64,000 bases of DNA from Bemisia tabaci (GCF_918797505.1 NC_092796.1:59302851-59366850); one strand, 5' to 3'; shown: positions 9,767 through 20,644, counted from the first letter of the stretch. Notes: generated by a model not told the origin, from the letters alone. Made by a program: numbers and translations.

Positions 9767-11296
9767 CACTGCATAGGAAACTGCATCAAGAAATGTACTT
9801 TCTAGATCTGAGCTCCGTTAAAACTCCATCCAAAAAACTGATAATGGAATGGCAGTTTGAATTCCGAAACCTGGAACCCTCCAGTTTTGAAATCAAACAC
9901 AGCAAATTTCGAGGAAGAATTATAATGTTGATTACCCTCTGAAAAGAAAGAAGGGGGAAAAAAAAACTTCAATGCCTTTTTTAGAGATCGACAACTATTG
10001 GTAGACTATTGAATCATAAACGTATACCTAAAATAATTGGAGAGGGTTTCCTATTAAAAACCCACTTTTGACTATTTCCGCAAAAATCGTCATTCCATGT
10101 AGATGCTGCCTCCTTTTCAGGCGCCAATCGCGTATTTTTCGTCCAAAATAATAGCTCACGTTTCTCTTTCCAATTTCAACGCGCACTTATCAATGCGTGA
10201 TGGAGGAAACGCTCCTCGTTTAGAAAGAATTTCACATTATTCACTGCTTGGCATGAATTTTCTTTTTTGTTTGACATCGCATTACCGCAAGGCGCATCGC
10301 GGTGCATCGTCGTCAGACCACCAAGAGTGTCAAAGCCAAAGGCACCGGAGCCCTAGCTGGCAGCGGCCTATAGAATACGTTATTGATTACCAAGGAAACC
10401 CTGCATGAAGGACCTTTCTCATGGCAAAGCCCATTGCACTCATTGCAGCTTCACACACTTGCAACTAACTTTTTTTTACTCTCTCCTCTCTTCTCCCTCC
10501 CATCTCCAAGTGCCGCGCTGCCAAAACGCAGGGAAATGGGCGGTTTCTCTCATTCTACGGAGGCTAATTCTTACCCCTGAATCGTCAACAATGCTCCCTC
10601 CCGGTGTCACGCGGACTCTCGCTCCAGTTTGCTTGCTGCCACCTTCCAAAATTACAAATTCATTGATCTCTGGTCGTTGGTCGTCGGGGCGATGCCACCC
10701 GGGGGAGAAACCTCCGAATTTCCATCGGAAACCGGCCGGACCCTCGGTGGATTCCGTGCAAACGTTGGCAACTTTAATGTAATCGCACATTCATCGGAGT
10801 CGGCCGCACCCTCGTTTATACGTTCAGTCAAGGGTCAATTTGTGTACCAGGCAGAGGGTGAAAAGCCAGTCGGGTCCAGAAAAACAAAAGCTCCCGGGTA
10901 ACAATGTGAGGCTGCACGTTTGCACGTCGAACATGAATGAAAGTTTAATCAGTTTGCTCGTCCTATAGCTTTCAATCAAAAGGCTCCGTTGGTTTAGCTC
11001 GGTACGGTGGTACGTACGGTAAAGTGAATTAGACAGGATACGGTACGTTCGGTTCGGTTAAGCACAGTTCGGCATGATGCGCTGCTGCATTGGGCGCGCA
11101 CGCTTACCCCGAAATTGCTGGTGTAATTGATGTTTTTTGCACCGTATGAGAGTGATGTATGCGAATTGGGCTTTTTTAATCGCTGTGAAAAATGCTCAAA
11201 TCACAAGTGCGAAATTCACACGAATTTAGATTTGTGGCGGTTTTCGAACATTTCGCAGTTTCCCTATCTCTCAACTATTCATCGGTGGTAAGCTAT
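9767..11296. other. No recognised feature
   Basis: No credible frame. The overlapping 90-125 residue frames at 10400-10900 lie in moderately GC-rich sequence and match nothing I know. A short CGGTACG-type simple repeat occurs at about 10998-11060. Confidence 0.4.
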
Positions 11297-11543
11297 CGCC
11301 GTGCTAAGGGAAAACGCCGTAAGAGCATTCCAGTGTTGCTAAATTTCCCCGGATAAAAAAAAATTTGAAGAAAGTTACGCATATTTTAACGTGAAATTTT
11401 CAGATATTTTTAATTGAATTGCGACGAAGATTGCCTGGAAAATTGGAATAAAAATACATACAGCTTTTCCAGTGAATTCGCATCTTATCAAAGAAAATTT
11501 GGCAACGCCTGAAGGCTCATATGGCGTTTTTCCCCAGCACGTT
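11297..11543. mobile_element. Family J element, copy 2
   Basis: CGCCGTGCTAAGGGAAAACG at the left and a diverged ATGGCGTTTTTCCCCAGCACG at the right, with the AT-rich interior and TTTGGCAACGCC word shared with 6829-7085. Confidence 0.65.
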
Positions 11544-12229
11544 GGTTTGTCACTATAGGTACTTTCAAGAACCGCTCATTTTTGCTATAGCTCTCTAAAA
11601 ATTCGGAAATCTTTCACTCTGCAATCTTCGTAATAGTAATTCACAGAGCACACAGTGAACACACGAGAAAAACCAACAATGCAAAACCCTTGGACAATCC
11701 TAAAAACCGCAAATACAGAGGTTTGTAATGTCTCGGTCAATACGTAACTTCAATATAAGCATTGAAATTGAATTGATTTCAAGAGATAGTAATTGGATTC
11801 GTAATTTAAGAACTTCAAGCTCCTTCTTTCCCCCCTAACACCCCCCCCCCCCCGTCCCGCACCGCCGCATTCATCCCATTTTATTCCTCCTACTTCTCCA
11901 CCCCTTTTTCCTGTAACAATCTTGCCCTCCCACAGTTGCATCCTAGTCTGCGCTGGTGATAATTAATAATGAATTAACAAAAATAAAAAAAAAAGCGAGG
12001 GGGAAAAAAAGACCGACAAGTTTTTACCACCTAACCACTTGTCGCGTCGGGAGTGTAATGAAATCAGGAGGCTGGAAGAGGACGAATGGGGTTTTATGTC
12101 GCCGGACTTAATTGGATTTACAGGGAGCTCGCGACACCTTTTAAAGTCCTCGAATGCACTTGACTTGAATTTGCCAGCCCTAGAGCATTCTTGAATTTCG
12201 GGAAATCGCCCGAACGTACACTCGCAAGT
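11544..12229. other. No recognised feature
   Basis: Contains a C run near 11836 and A-rich 11983-12010. No gene-like frame. Confidence 0.45.
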
Positions 12230-12376
12230 CAGTGGCGAGGCGTGAATGCCCCATTTGAAGCCATGGTAAAGAATCGAATATTTAGGTGTGTGTTTCGTTT
12301 GCCATGTTAATCGATCCTTTTCCATCGGTTTGAATGGCAGATCAATCTATATATCGCGAAGCACGCCCCGTCACTG
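12230..12376 (-). mobile_element. Family B hAT-type MITE, copy 2 (diverged)
   Basis: CAGTGGCGAGGCGTGAATG at the left and CCCCGTCACTG at the right. The central hairpin has decayed (GGTGTGTGTTTCGTTTGCC). At 147 bp it is about 18 bp shorter than the family. Confidence 0.7.
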
Positions 12377-12479
12377 CAGCTATTAGCTGATTAGCCTTCG
12401 CCATCCTTTGCACTTTTCTTGAGTTGATGAGACTTGATTTTTCCTACCCAAATCGAACGTGGTATAACGAACAATTGGA

Positions 12480-12535
12480 AGACATTTTGCAATTGAGAAC
12501 TAAATTTCCGGCTCAATTTAGAAACAACGTCTATT
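12480..12535. mobile_element. Family D fragment
   Basis: ACATTTTGCAATTGAGAACT followed by TTTCCGGCTCAATTTAGAAA matches one arm of family D. The other arm is missing. Confidence 0.45.
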
Positions 12536-12609
12536 CCGTTATTTTCCCTATTCCTATCAGGGCTGTCACTCATTTGTTTCAATTTTTCGACCCCCCCCCC
12601 CCCCTCCCT

Positions 12610-13035
12610 CAGGCCTTGTCTCCACGGGACGTTTTCATGGGATTTGTCCCAAGTTCGAATCGCAGGAATGAAACTTCTGGGATTTTTCCCAGTTACCGTC
12701 TCCACGGGACGGGGCTCATACAGTCCTGCGACTAGTTTTCGCGGGAAGATAAATTGGTTAAAGTCGAGTATTTAACCGGGATTAAATAATAATTGCACTC
12801 AATTGACAATTGGACACATTATTTTAACTAAACAAACATTATCAATGTAGTAATGAATAAAATATCGCACAATTCGTTTTCACTTCTTCTTCTTCTCTCA
12901 GTGGGTCCTAGGGGTACAAGTGCCATACTTGGTACTGGGAAAAATATTGATTAACTCAATATTTTTCCCAACTTCGTAAGTAGGATTTTTCCCTGGGACA
13001 AATCTCGTGAAACGGCTCGTGGAGATAAGGCCTTA
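12610..13035. mobile_element. Inverted-repeat element S
   Basis: AGGCCTTGTCTCCACGGGAC near the left mirrors CGTGGAGATAAGGCCTTA at the right, and TGGGATTTGTCCCA mirrors GGGACAAATC. The long arms are imperfect. About 425 bp, AT-rich centre, no coding frame. It is the only copy in the window. Confidence 0.6.
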
Positions 13036-13699
13036 GTCACCGTATCCAACCGCCAACAACTACATGACCCCTCCCTCCCTGAAAAGCTTCACGTATATTG
13101 GTAGTAGTAGTTCGGTCGGTCAAATGTAGCACACCGGCGAGTCAGGTCGGAACCATTATCGAAGATCACCGGACCGGTGAATAATCTCGCCGTAGGAAAA
13201 CCGAAATGATGGACCGGCGACAGTAAAACCCTGAGATTAAATCAATATGCCATTTTTTCTCCTCCTGTCTTCGAGGCACGCGCTTTGCTGCAGGATAGTA
13301 ACAAAAGAGGCTTTCAGGGAGGACGCTATGGCCGGAGAGGTGGGGGGGGGGGGGTGGTGGGAAGATGAGGTGAAGTGAAGTGCCGGGATGAGAGGATATC
13401 CTGCATGCTTGCGTTTTTGAGGAGGATGCTGCAAAGCATAAAGAGCCAACTCAGCACCGAGTCGAAAGGCTCGTTGAAGCTGTTTACAAAGCTCTGTCTC
13501 TTAGGAACGTCTACGAAGGGGTTGACTCGCGGCTCACGATGGGAGTGACAAGTGGACCCCGGTGAGACGGGAGTCTTCGTCGAAATTCATGGAAATCGGT
13601 TAATGGGGGATTATCGGGGTAAATATGTTGTCTTGAGATGAGCTTGGGTTAAACGATCAAGTTGCGGTGGCGTGGATTGCAAATCCGCGAAAAATGACT
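13036..13699. other. No recognised feature
   Basis: Unique-looking sequence with a G run of about 10 near 13341. Confidence 0.45.
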
Positions 13700-14185
13700 T
13701 GAGAGGCTCGGAGAGCAAGGCGCATTAGTGCCTTTTTTTTTTTAAAAAAAATGAGTTATTAATGATTTCAAGTACACTGTGAAAAAAAACACATTGGGTC
13801 TAGAGTCCAGACTCTTAAAAACATCGACAAGAAAAAATACTCTTGATTCAAGCAGAATCTAGCTTAAATCAAGAACCAAGCCTCTTAATTTAAGCGGATT
13901 TCGTTTTGATTCAAGCAAAAATCCGATTGAATCAAGAGTATTTTTTCTTGTCAATGTTTTCAAGAGTCTGGACTCTAGATCCAATTTTTTTTTTCCAGTG
14001 TAAAACTAGCCTTTCTGCATACTCTGTGTAACAAATTCGCTCCCTAATTCAAATTTTTAGCATTAAAAACCAAGTCAGTTTGAACGGTCTCTGCGCCATA
14101 AGGATCCGTGTAATTTCGAACTTTAACATGTATTTCTCGTAAAAGTAAAAACTGCACTTATGCGCTTTGTCCTCCAAGCCTCTCA
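13700..14185 (-). mobile_element. Family Y palindromic element, split by family A
   Basis: Ends TGAGAGGCTCGGAGAGCAAG and GTCCTCCAAGCCTCTCA are inverted and match those of the intact copy at 22931-23180, which it resembles in the opposite orientation. A family A MITE at 13775-14000 interrupts it. Without the insert the element is about 260 bp. Confidence 0.75.
13775..14000 (+). mobile_element. Family A MITE, copy 2
   Basis: CACTGTG...CCAGTG, 226 bp, flanked by TA on both sides. Removing it with one TA gives TTTCAAGTAAAACTAG, which equals the uninterrupted sequence in the other family Y copy. The asymmetric centre CCAAGCCTCTTAATTTAAGC defines the plus orientation used for this family. Confidence 0.9.
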
Positions 14186-15475
14186 CTAGAAGTTTCCTCT
14201 CCCTTCTCCTTCCTTCACAAATAACTTATCTTTTTGGTTAGTTGGTCGGCACCGCAAAATAGTTTGCTCGACTTTTATTCAGGAACTAAGATACCTCAAC
14301 AGGGTCCAGACATCCAATATCATCGGAGGTATCGTCCTTTGAAAAAAAAAAAAAAAAAAAAAAAACAAGCGGGAAAGTTCTAATACTGTCGTATTAGAAA
14401 AGCGCTCAGGTGTTAGTAAATGTATTTAATGAAGAAAGGACGTATAAACTCCGTCGACTTGGCTGGGAAATGGAAATAAAACATCAGCTGATAGCAAACA
14501 AAGGTTACCAAGGAAACCGTAAACGCGTATTTTTGTTTCCCGAAAATGAGCTCACCGTTGAGCTAATCAGGCGCGTTTTTTTTAGGCATCATTTGAGTTC
14601 AACGATCAATTTCGATAAGAATTACTCTACCACTAAGAAATTTTCTTATAGACAAACGATCGAAACTACCTTCGCATTACGTTAAAAGCATAAAATACAG
14701 TTTTCACAGCTTTATTTATTTTAAAAATGGACCCCCCCCCCCCCCCAAAAAAAAAAGCCGATACACATCTGGATGAAAATAACTCGAATTTGCTAAATTT
14801 CAGCCGTTGGGCGATGACTGTTGACTTCCACATTCAGCTGCTAAATTCAGCGTCTGATTGCGGCAATTTTGATCTGATCAAGCAGGGATGAGTGTTGTTA
14901 AGTATGAAGAAAAAATTGTAGCTTTATATCTCCCAACCGTTTAAAAATTACAAGCCAAAACCTATTTTTTCTGTGACTCCTACCAGTGACGTGCTTTGCG
15001 ATATGTCACCTTTCTCCTCATTTTTCTTCTCTCTCCTCCTTCATTTTCCTTACCTTCTTTTCTTCTCTCTTTTTTTCTGCTCCTCTCTCTCTACTACTTT
15101 ATCTTTCTCTTCCTCCTCTTCTCCAACAGATTAAATCTCGATCAATTGATAAATTATTTCTACGCAAAATCAATGGCAAATCTTTGGACGCTCGTCACTA
15201 CAAAACTTCTAAATTTATATTTGAGAAAGGAGCATTTTAGCCCCAAAATCAAAATCGTATTGATGAAAAAGCTAAGATGCTCTAATTCATGTGTTCTGAT
15301 ATTTTATTTGTTAATCATCTGTGTTTTTTCTAGGCATATAATTATTTGTCTCCTGAAATATATTATAGAAATCAATAAGATGAATGAATAAGTTATAGAA
15401 ATCGTGAGAATGGTCAAAAACTATAAGTCAAAGATGTATTCATCTGAAAAAGGTGCTACCAGGGGTCATGAAACA
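14186..15475. other. No recognised feature
   Basis: Includes a poly-A run at 14341-14364, a C run near 14730 and a pyrimidine-rich stretch at 15030-15125. The 91-residue frame at 14410-14685 resembles nothing I know. Confidence 0.4.
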
Positions 15476-15531
15476 TCAAATAGACTGAAGTATCGACCCC
15501 TGTGTATTACTACCAAAACTAGCACCAATTT

Positions 15532-15603
15532 TGTCGGCGTTTAGCCGAGGGTAAAACCCTCGTTTCCACCGTCCACCACGAGGAGGAACCGACATCAGAC
15601 GGC
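15532..15603 (-). ncRNA. HDV-like self-cleaving ribozyme A (predicted)
   Basis: On the minus strand the 72-nt sequence folds into the nested double pseudoknot of hepatitis-delta-like ribozymes. P1 is 7 bp (15597-15603 with 15568-15574) and starts with a G-U pair at the expected cleavage site. P2 is 6 bp (15589-15594 with 15532-15537). P3 is weak (15585-15587 with 15575-15577, two C-G pairs). Loop 3 is UCCUCGU, and its CC can form P1.1 with GG at 15566-15567. P4 is a perfect 7-bp hairpin (15546-15552 with 15556-15562). J4/2 begins GCUAA, giving a candidate catalytic C at 15544. Cleavage would fall just 5' of the base complementary to 15603. The weak P3 is its main defect. Activity is inferred. 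Confidence 0.75.
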
Positions 15604-16729
15604 ACGCTTCCACCGTCCAACTTACAACTCCCATGGCATACGTTAATTTGAAATTCAAAATTTTGAAGAAATTTTGAAAAAATGGAGAAGAAATTTTGAA
15701 AAATGGAGAAGAAATTTAAAAGACAAAGGCATGGGGCTCATGCCTTTGTTGTTAGTGAGATTTAATAAGGATAACCTTATTTTTAAAATTTTTTTTAAAT
15801 TTAATAATTATTGAAGATCTCATGCCATGAAGAGTTGGGTTGGCGTTCTGGGCGCACCCTCACTCACAACAGTGAACAATTCGCCAATGACCGAATGCAG
15901 GGAACTCCTCTACCACCGTGCGATCCAGCAGTGAGACAACAAACTCGTAGCTGGATACTCTCTACAGAGATAGAGATTGCTGAAACTTTGTCCGGCTTGT
16001 TCGGCCCAGGAGAACAGAATACCCTGAGCCACGAGGCCCCGGAACTCTCGTGAAGTATTCGGCTCGTCCTGCATCAAAACCTACTTCAATCTGCAACATC
16101 GCCTCAACCACCAGCCCGTTTGAGAGGTGTCCGACCCTCCGGTTCCGACTTTGCCTGGTCTAAAGTGTCCCGGGGGGGATGACGGCTTTAGACTTAATGC
16201 GCAAGCATCGGCAGATACCGGAGGTTGACCAGTACAGGATTGCCAGGCTTCGATCGGTCACCCCTGCAATTGGTCACTGACGAATCGCGCAAAGTCGGTC
16301 ACAGATCGGGATTTTCAGACCACTGTGTACCGGTTGATCCTTGCACCTCGCGGTTCAAGGATATGGCCTAACTACTATCAGTGGTCCTCTGAAGATCATC
16401 GTTCCCCTCATGTTCCTAAGGTTCCGCTTGATCTCTTCCGTAAGCCAGGGATATGGGCTAACAACCAAGGTAATAACGTACCAAGGTTCCGCTTGATCCA
16501 AGGCTGCAATGGATATGGCCTAACATCCAAGGTGTAAACAGCCCTGCTGCGCGCGAAGCAGGGCACCGAGGAAGTGGTTGATCCATGCCCGAGCGTATTA
16601 GGGATATGGGCTAACAACCAAGGTAATAACGTACCAAGGATGCGCTTGATCCTAAATTGCTCGTTACGATGTGTGAAGAGATATGGGCTAACAACCAGAG
16701 GCGAGGGAGGGTGCAGAATCACAACAGTT
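15604..16729 (-). mobile_element. Possible body of a non-coding retroelement
   Basis: This stretch lies directly downstream of ribozyme B on the minus strand and stops at ribozyme A. It holds a short tandem array (16359-16697), a moderately GC-rich middle with no domain-bearing frame, and a hairpin near 15725-15750 (AAAGGCATG... CATGCCTTT). HDV-like ribozymes usually mark the 5' end of non-LTR elements, so this may be such an element's untranslated body or a non-autonomous derivative. The 3' end is not defined. Confidence 0.35.
16359..16697. repeat. Interspersed ATATGGGCTAACAACC repeats
   Basis: Five copies of a word like GGATATGGGCTAACAACC start at about 16359, 16449, 16510, 16603 and 16679. 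Two are followed by AAGGTAATAACGTACCAAGG and a GCTTGATC word. Spacing alternates between about 60 and 90 bp, as in a degraded higher-order tandem array. They lie just downstream of ribozyme B in its reading direction. Confidence 0.65.
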
Positions 16730-16797
16730 TGCCGGCGTTTGGCACGGGTCAGAGACCCGCCCCAGGTCCACCACGAGGAGGCTCCGGCACCAGACCC
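16730..16797 (-). ncRNA. HDV-like self-cleaving ribozyme B (predicted)
   Basis: Minus-strand fold with the same plan as ribozyme A. P1 is 6 bp (16792-16797 with 16764-16769) with a terminal G-U pair. P2 is 6 bp (16784-16789 with 16730-16735). P3 is 3 bp (16780-16782 with 16770-16772). Loop 3 is again UCCUCGU, with GG at 16762-16763 available for P1.1. P4 is 6 bp with an AGA/UCU loop (16745-16750 with 16754-16759). J4/2 contains GCCAA with a candidate catalytic C at 16742. Compared with A, P1, P2 and P4 differ by compensating changes while core bases stay the same. P1 is 1 bp shorter than in HDV. Confidence 0.78.
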
Positions 16798-16825
16798 TTT
16801 TCTCTCTCTTCTCACGTTTCCTCTC

Positions 16826-17114
16826 GCTTTTCCTCTCGATTTTCTTCTCACTTTTCTTCTCGCTTTTCCTCTTGCTTTCCTTCTCGCTTTCCTTCTCGCT
16901 TTCCTTCTCGCTTTCCTTCTCGCTTTCCTTCTCGCTTTCCTTCTCGCTTTCCTTCTCGCTTTCCTTCTCGCTTTCCTTCTCGCTTTCCTTCTCAATTTCC
17001 TTCTCGCTTTCCTTCTCAATTTCCTTCTCAATTTCCTTCTCGCTTTCCTTCTCGCTTTCCTTCTCAATTTCCTTCTCGCTTTCCTTCTCAATTTCCTTCT
17101 CAATTTCCCTCTCA
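16826..17114. repeat. 12-bp minisatellite, CTTTCCTTCTCG unit
   Basis: About two dozen near-identical copies of CTTTCCTTCTCG, with an AATTTCCTTCTC variant concentrated in the right half. The pure pyrimidine strand gives long frames in several phases (for example SRFP or RRKA repeats), which are artefacts of a period divisible by three. It lies immediately upstream of ribozyme B on the minus strand. Confidence 0.9.
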
Positions 17115-17594
17115 CTGTTTTACTGTGTGCTTTCACTGTTTTATTCTCTTTTATGTTCTCTCTATTCTTCTCTTCTTCTTCTCCCATGTCTCTTCTTTTC
17201 TCTCCTCTCTTCTCTCTTTTCTTCCTGTTCTTTCTCTTATCTTCTTCCTCCTCTTTCTATTCTTCTCCCTCTCCTCAAACTTTGATTTTACCCTATACGA
17301 AGAGGTACTTTCACGAATGAGCCGTAAATAGTAGTTTTTTTTATCGTAGAATATAGTCTATTTGATCCCCAGGGAATCTAGTAGCCAGTAATAGACTTCT
17401 GACAGTGCTTCAGAAGACAAACGCATACTCCGTCACCGAGACAGAGAATTGACGAAGGAAGTGATTCGGTCACTTCATTCGAAGTTAGGAAAAGTCTCAA
17501 AATGGTGAGCAATAGAAAAATGTTGAACATCTTATTTATAATCAAGAATCTCATTCCTAGACAAAAGTCCTGAGGACAGAAGAACTCGCGATCC
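17115..17594. other. Pyrimidine-rich sequence, then nothing recognised
   Basis: The CT-rich composition continues without a fixed period to about 17275. The rest is unique-looking. Confidence 0.45.
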
Positions 17595-17759
17595 CAGTGG
17601 CGTGGCGTGAATTGCGATATATCGATTGTTATGCCATTTAAATCCATGGTAAAAAATCGATTATTAAGGTGTTCGCTACGAACACCCTGTTTATCGATCC
17701 TTTTCCATAGGTTTAAATGGCCGATAAATCGATATATCGCAAAGCACGCCACGCCACTG
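17595..17759 (-). mobile_element. Family B hAT-type MITE, copy 3
   Basis: CAGTGGCGTGGCGTGAATTG at the left and CACGCCACGCCACTG at the right, 165 bp, with the central GGTGTTCGCTACGAACACC hairpin. Flanks CGCGATCC and CACGAGCC match at 6 of 8 positions, suggesting a decayed 8-bp duplication. Confidence 0.85.
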
Positions 17760-18269
17760 CACGAGCCGTCCATTTTTCATCATTTATTCCGGTAGAAATA
17801 ACGTTGAATCAATAAGAAACTCAATGAAACACAACTACACCGAAACACACTCGTTCATCATATGTATGAACTGATATTAATCAAAATTAATCATTTATTG
17901 TCTCAAACTGTGTTTTTTGCTAAGTCCTGACGACGGCTGAGGCCGAAAAGCTTCGACTATTAAGTTCCTGAATTTCAAGTTAACGTGAGTTAACAGTTTA
18001 TTTTAACCCATAGCACTGGCTACCCAACAAACCAAAAATTACACAAAAACTACTACCATAATGTTGTAAATCAACACTTTCAATACAAATTGTCATTGAA
18101 AGAGCAAAATTGACCAAGACGGATTATAAATATTAGTCGTAAAACAGTAACCTCAGGCGGAATTTTTTTCGTTTTGCAAAACAACCTCTAGTATAGCAAT
18201 AATGAAAGTTTTGGTGGTTCACTTGCCTCGGCACAGTAAAACTAAACTTAAGAGAGCTCATCGTTTCCC
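17760..18269. other. No recognised feature
   Basis: AT-rich unique-looking sequence. Confidence 0.45.
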
Positions 18270-18547
18270 GCATGAAAGAACGTAACTTCATTTCAATGTT
18301 GCCAAATGTCCCCTCGCAAATTGCATATTAAGTAGGAGGATCTTGAACTTTCCTAACTGGAAATTTCATTGATAATTTTCCCCGAGATTTCATGCAAAAT
18401 TAAAATAAAAATTACACAGGCACATTTTCATTAATTTGTTTTACAAAGTTGTGCCTGAAAATTGCACAGGCATAACTTTGTAAAATAAATTAATTGTTTG
18501 AGTCAATTTGGTGACCTTGGAATGGAGTTACATTCCTTCGTACGGGA
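18270..18547 (+). repeat. Family F repeat, copy 1
   Basis: Left end with GAAAGAACGTAAC and AATGTTGCCAAAT, right end with CCTTGGAATGGAGTTACATT, arranged as imperfect mirror images around an AT-rich middle. The middle has its own small palindrome (CACAGGCA... TGCCTG) near 18416-18475. Related copies lie at 22198, 36410, 52640 and 56461. Confidence 0.6.
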
Positions 18548-18608
18548 GACAAGTTTTACATTTAAACGTCTGGTCAGTTCTACTTATATGTGACAGACGA
18601 GGGTTAAA

Positions 18609-18747
18609 TGGACTACATTTTGCAATTAGGAACTAAAATTTCTGGCTCATCCTTAAAAACACTTTTGTGCATCGGGAAACTAATGGCTCATAAGTTATTT
18701 CTAAACTGAGTCAGAAATTATAGTTCCCAATTGCAAAATGTGGTCCA
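18609..18747. mobile_element. Family D palindromic MITE, copy 4
   Basis: TGGACTACATTTTGCAATTA at the left and its reverse complement (with TGTGGTCCA) at the right, 139 bp, with internal TTTCTGGCTCAT and mirrored TGAGTCAGAAAT. This is one of the best-preserved copies. The stretch from 18748 to 19042 holds nothing I recognise. Confidence 0.85.
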
Positions 18748-19042
18748 AATGAGTCTGGAGGCTATTGGAGCGGAGGAAAACTTATTATTCATGTGGAAGC
18801 TACCTTTCATAACAATATGCCGGGCCCCTTTTACTAGTGACCAGATCTGTAAGAGGAGACCTATCTTTCTGGGGACAAAATTCCTTTACTCAGGAAATTT
18901 GATCCTAAATCTCAAAAACTGTCGTGAAGCTTGAAGACAAAAATTCCTAGGTTGTAGAAAAATGTTGTTCATGTGTTCGCAAAAAGTTAAGAACAATTTT
19001 CTCCCGGAGGAGAAGCTCTTTTTACACAGATCCACACACAAA

Positions 19043-19184
19043 TGGACTGCATTTTGCAATTGAGCACTAAAATTTGTGTCTCAAGTTTAGAAACAACGTA
19101 AGTACCCATAGTATCATATGCACATAAGTGTTTTTATAGATGAGCCAGAAATTGTAGCTCCGAATTGCAAAATTTAGTTCAAAT
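19043..19184. mobile_element. Family D palindromic MITE, copy 5
   Basis: TGGACTGCATTTTGCAATTG at the left, and GAATTGCAAAATTTAGTTCA at the right, somewhat diverged. The CAGAAATTGTAG word matches the other copies. Confidence 0.75.
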
Positions 19185-19407
19185 TAAGTAACGTTGACTC
19201 AGACCGCTCTCGGCGCTCTCTGCTCAATCTTCACCAGATTGAAGGCAAGAAGGAAGTAAAGCAGTCGATAACCTAACAAGGTTTAACAGTTAATTTCCAC
19301 CACGACGCACTTTTAGACCCCGGCTCGTCAAAAATTCTTCCAAAGACACGAGGCACTCTGGAAATTCATGAATAATCATCCAAAATTGTTACATATTGTT
19401 ACTTTGC

Positions 19408-20644
19408 TCTATGATGACCCATGTCTCCAGTAAAAATCTTAGCTTGAGGATACGTCTGGTTTTAGAAATACAGCGTTGACAAGTTTCCATATTTAAGCTT
19501 TAAAGATTATCGTATTATCAAGTATCTTACTTTCTGTAAACAACTGTCATTGGATGTTTCATGATATTTTAAGACATTTTATCAACAGTCAGTGTACATT
19601 TTTCTAAAAAAATACGTTAATAATAAATAATTTTTCTACGTTAATGCTGTTAATTCTGTTGATACAACGTTGCAAACTTGACATCACAGACCTATAAAAA
19701 TGCTCATTTTGTTCCGTTTTTTGAATTAAAAAACGAACTTATTGACCACCTAAAGGTATGATAATGTGGTTTAGCTGAAATTCTATGATAAGATTAGTCT
19801 TGTGTAAAAGTTTTACCGCGAGTGTAAGTATAGATTTAACGATACAGCGTTGCAAAGTTTATGTATATAAGCTTTAAAAATGTTTTTATTTTTAAGTTCA
19901 GTGTTTGTTTGTTTGTTTTTTTTGTTTTTTTTTGTTTTTTTTTTTTTTTTTTTTTTTATGAAATAAACCATTAACGTTATCTGCAGATGTAAGATTGATT
20001 TGTAGTGATACAGCGTTGCCAAGCTTACAATTTTGAACTCAACGAAATATGATTTTTTTTAAATTTTTTTTTTCCAGTTTAAGATAAAATCAATGGGTAT
20101 CATCCCTCATATCAATCCAAAATATCAAGGTCTGATGTCTGTTCCAAGTGACAATTGGTTTTTGCAATAATACTTTCGCCAATTTTATTCACAATTCTCT
20201 CCAAGCAATAAATAATAGACGATTTTAAAATAAAGATGCTTCCAGTAGTTATTTGATTTTGCTTATTTTTTTATTTACATTGACATTTTTTTTTCTTTCA
20301 TTTTTATATGACTTTCTACCGTACATTATTTTTCATTTTTTTTTATTTTTGTATTTTTTATAGTTTTTTATCTCCTTCCTTCAAAATATTTTATTCATGT
20401 GATGCTTCAGTATCAGTCCTGTCTTGCCTTCAAATCTATAGAAAACGCCTCAGCATGATGCCAATTTTAAACTTTCACCCTCCAAAAGTCATTTTTAAAT
20501 AATTTTAAAATTCTCTCTTAAGGAGGCGTCTGGGTTTTTTATACATTAACGCAACAGTGATTTAAATATTCTATTTAGGTTTTAAATTATATTTTATTGT
20601 TTTGTTGGTGTATTTATTATTTTTCGTTCATTTAATTTACTTTG

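Noticed and set aside
14410..14685. 91-residue frame with some polar, charged character.
   Set aside because: No recognisable family or codon bias, and no supporting splice or promoter signals.
16310..16360. GGTTGATCCTT resembling the start of 18S rRNA.
   Set aside because: The similarity stops after about ten bases. No rRNA is present.
16359..16697. Repeats with spacers, considered as a CRISPR array.
   Set aside because: Spacing is irregular, repeats vary and the DNA is eukaryotic. It is a degraded tandem array.
16408..17331. Long frames with RRKA, SRFP and FLLA repeats (137-259 residues) on both strands.
   Set aside because: They are translations of a 12-bp pyrimidine minisatellite. A period divisible by three leaves all frames open, so they are not genes.
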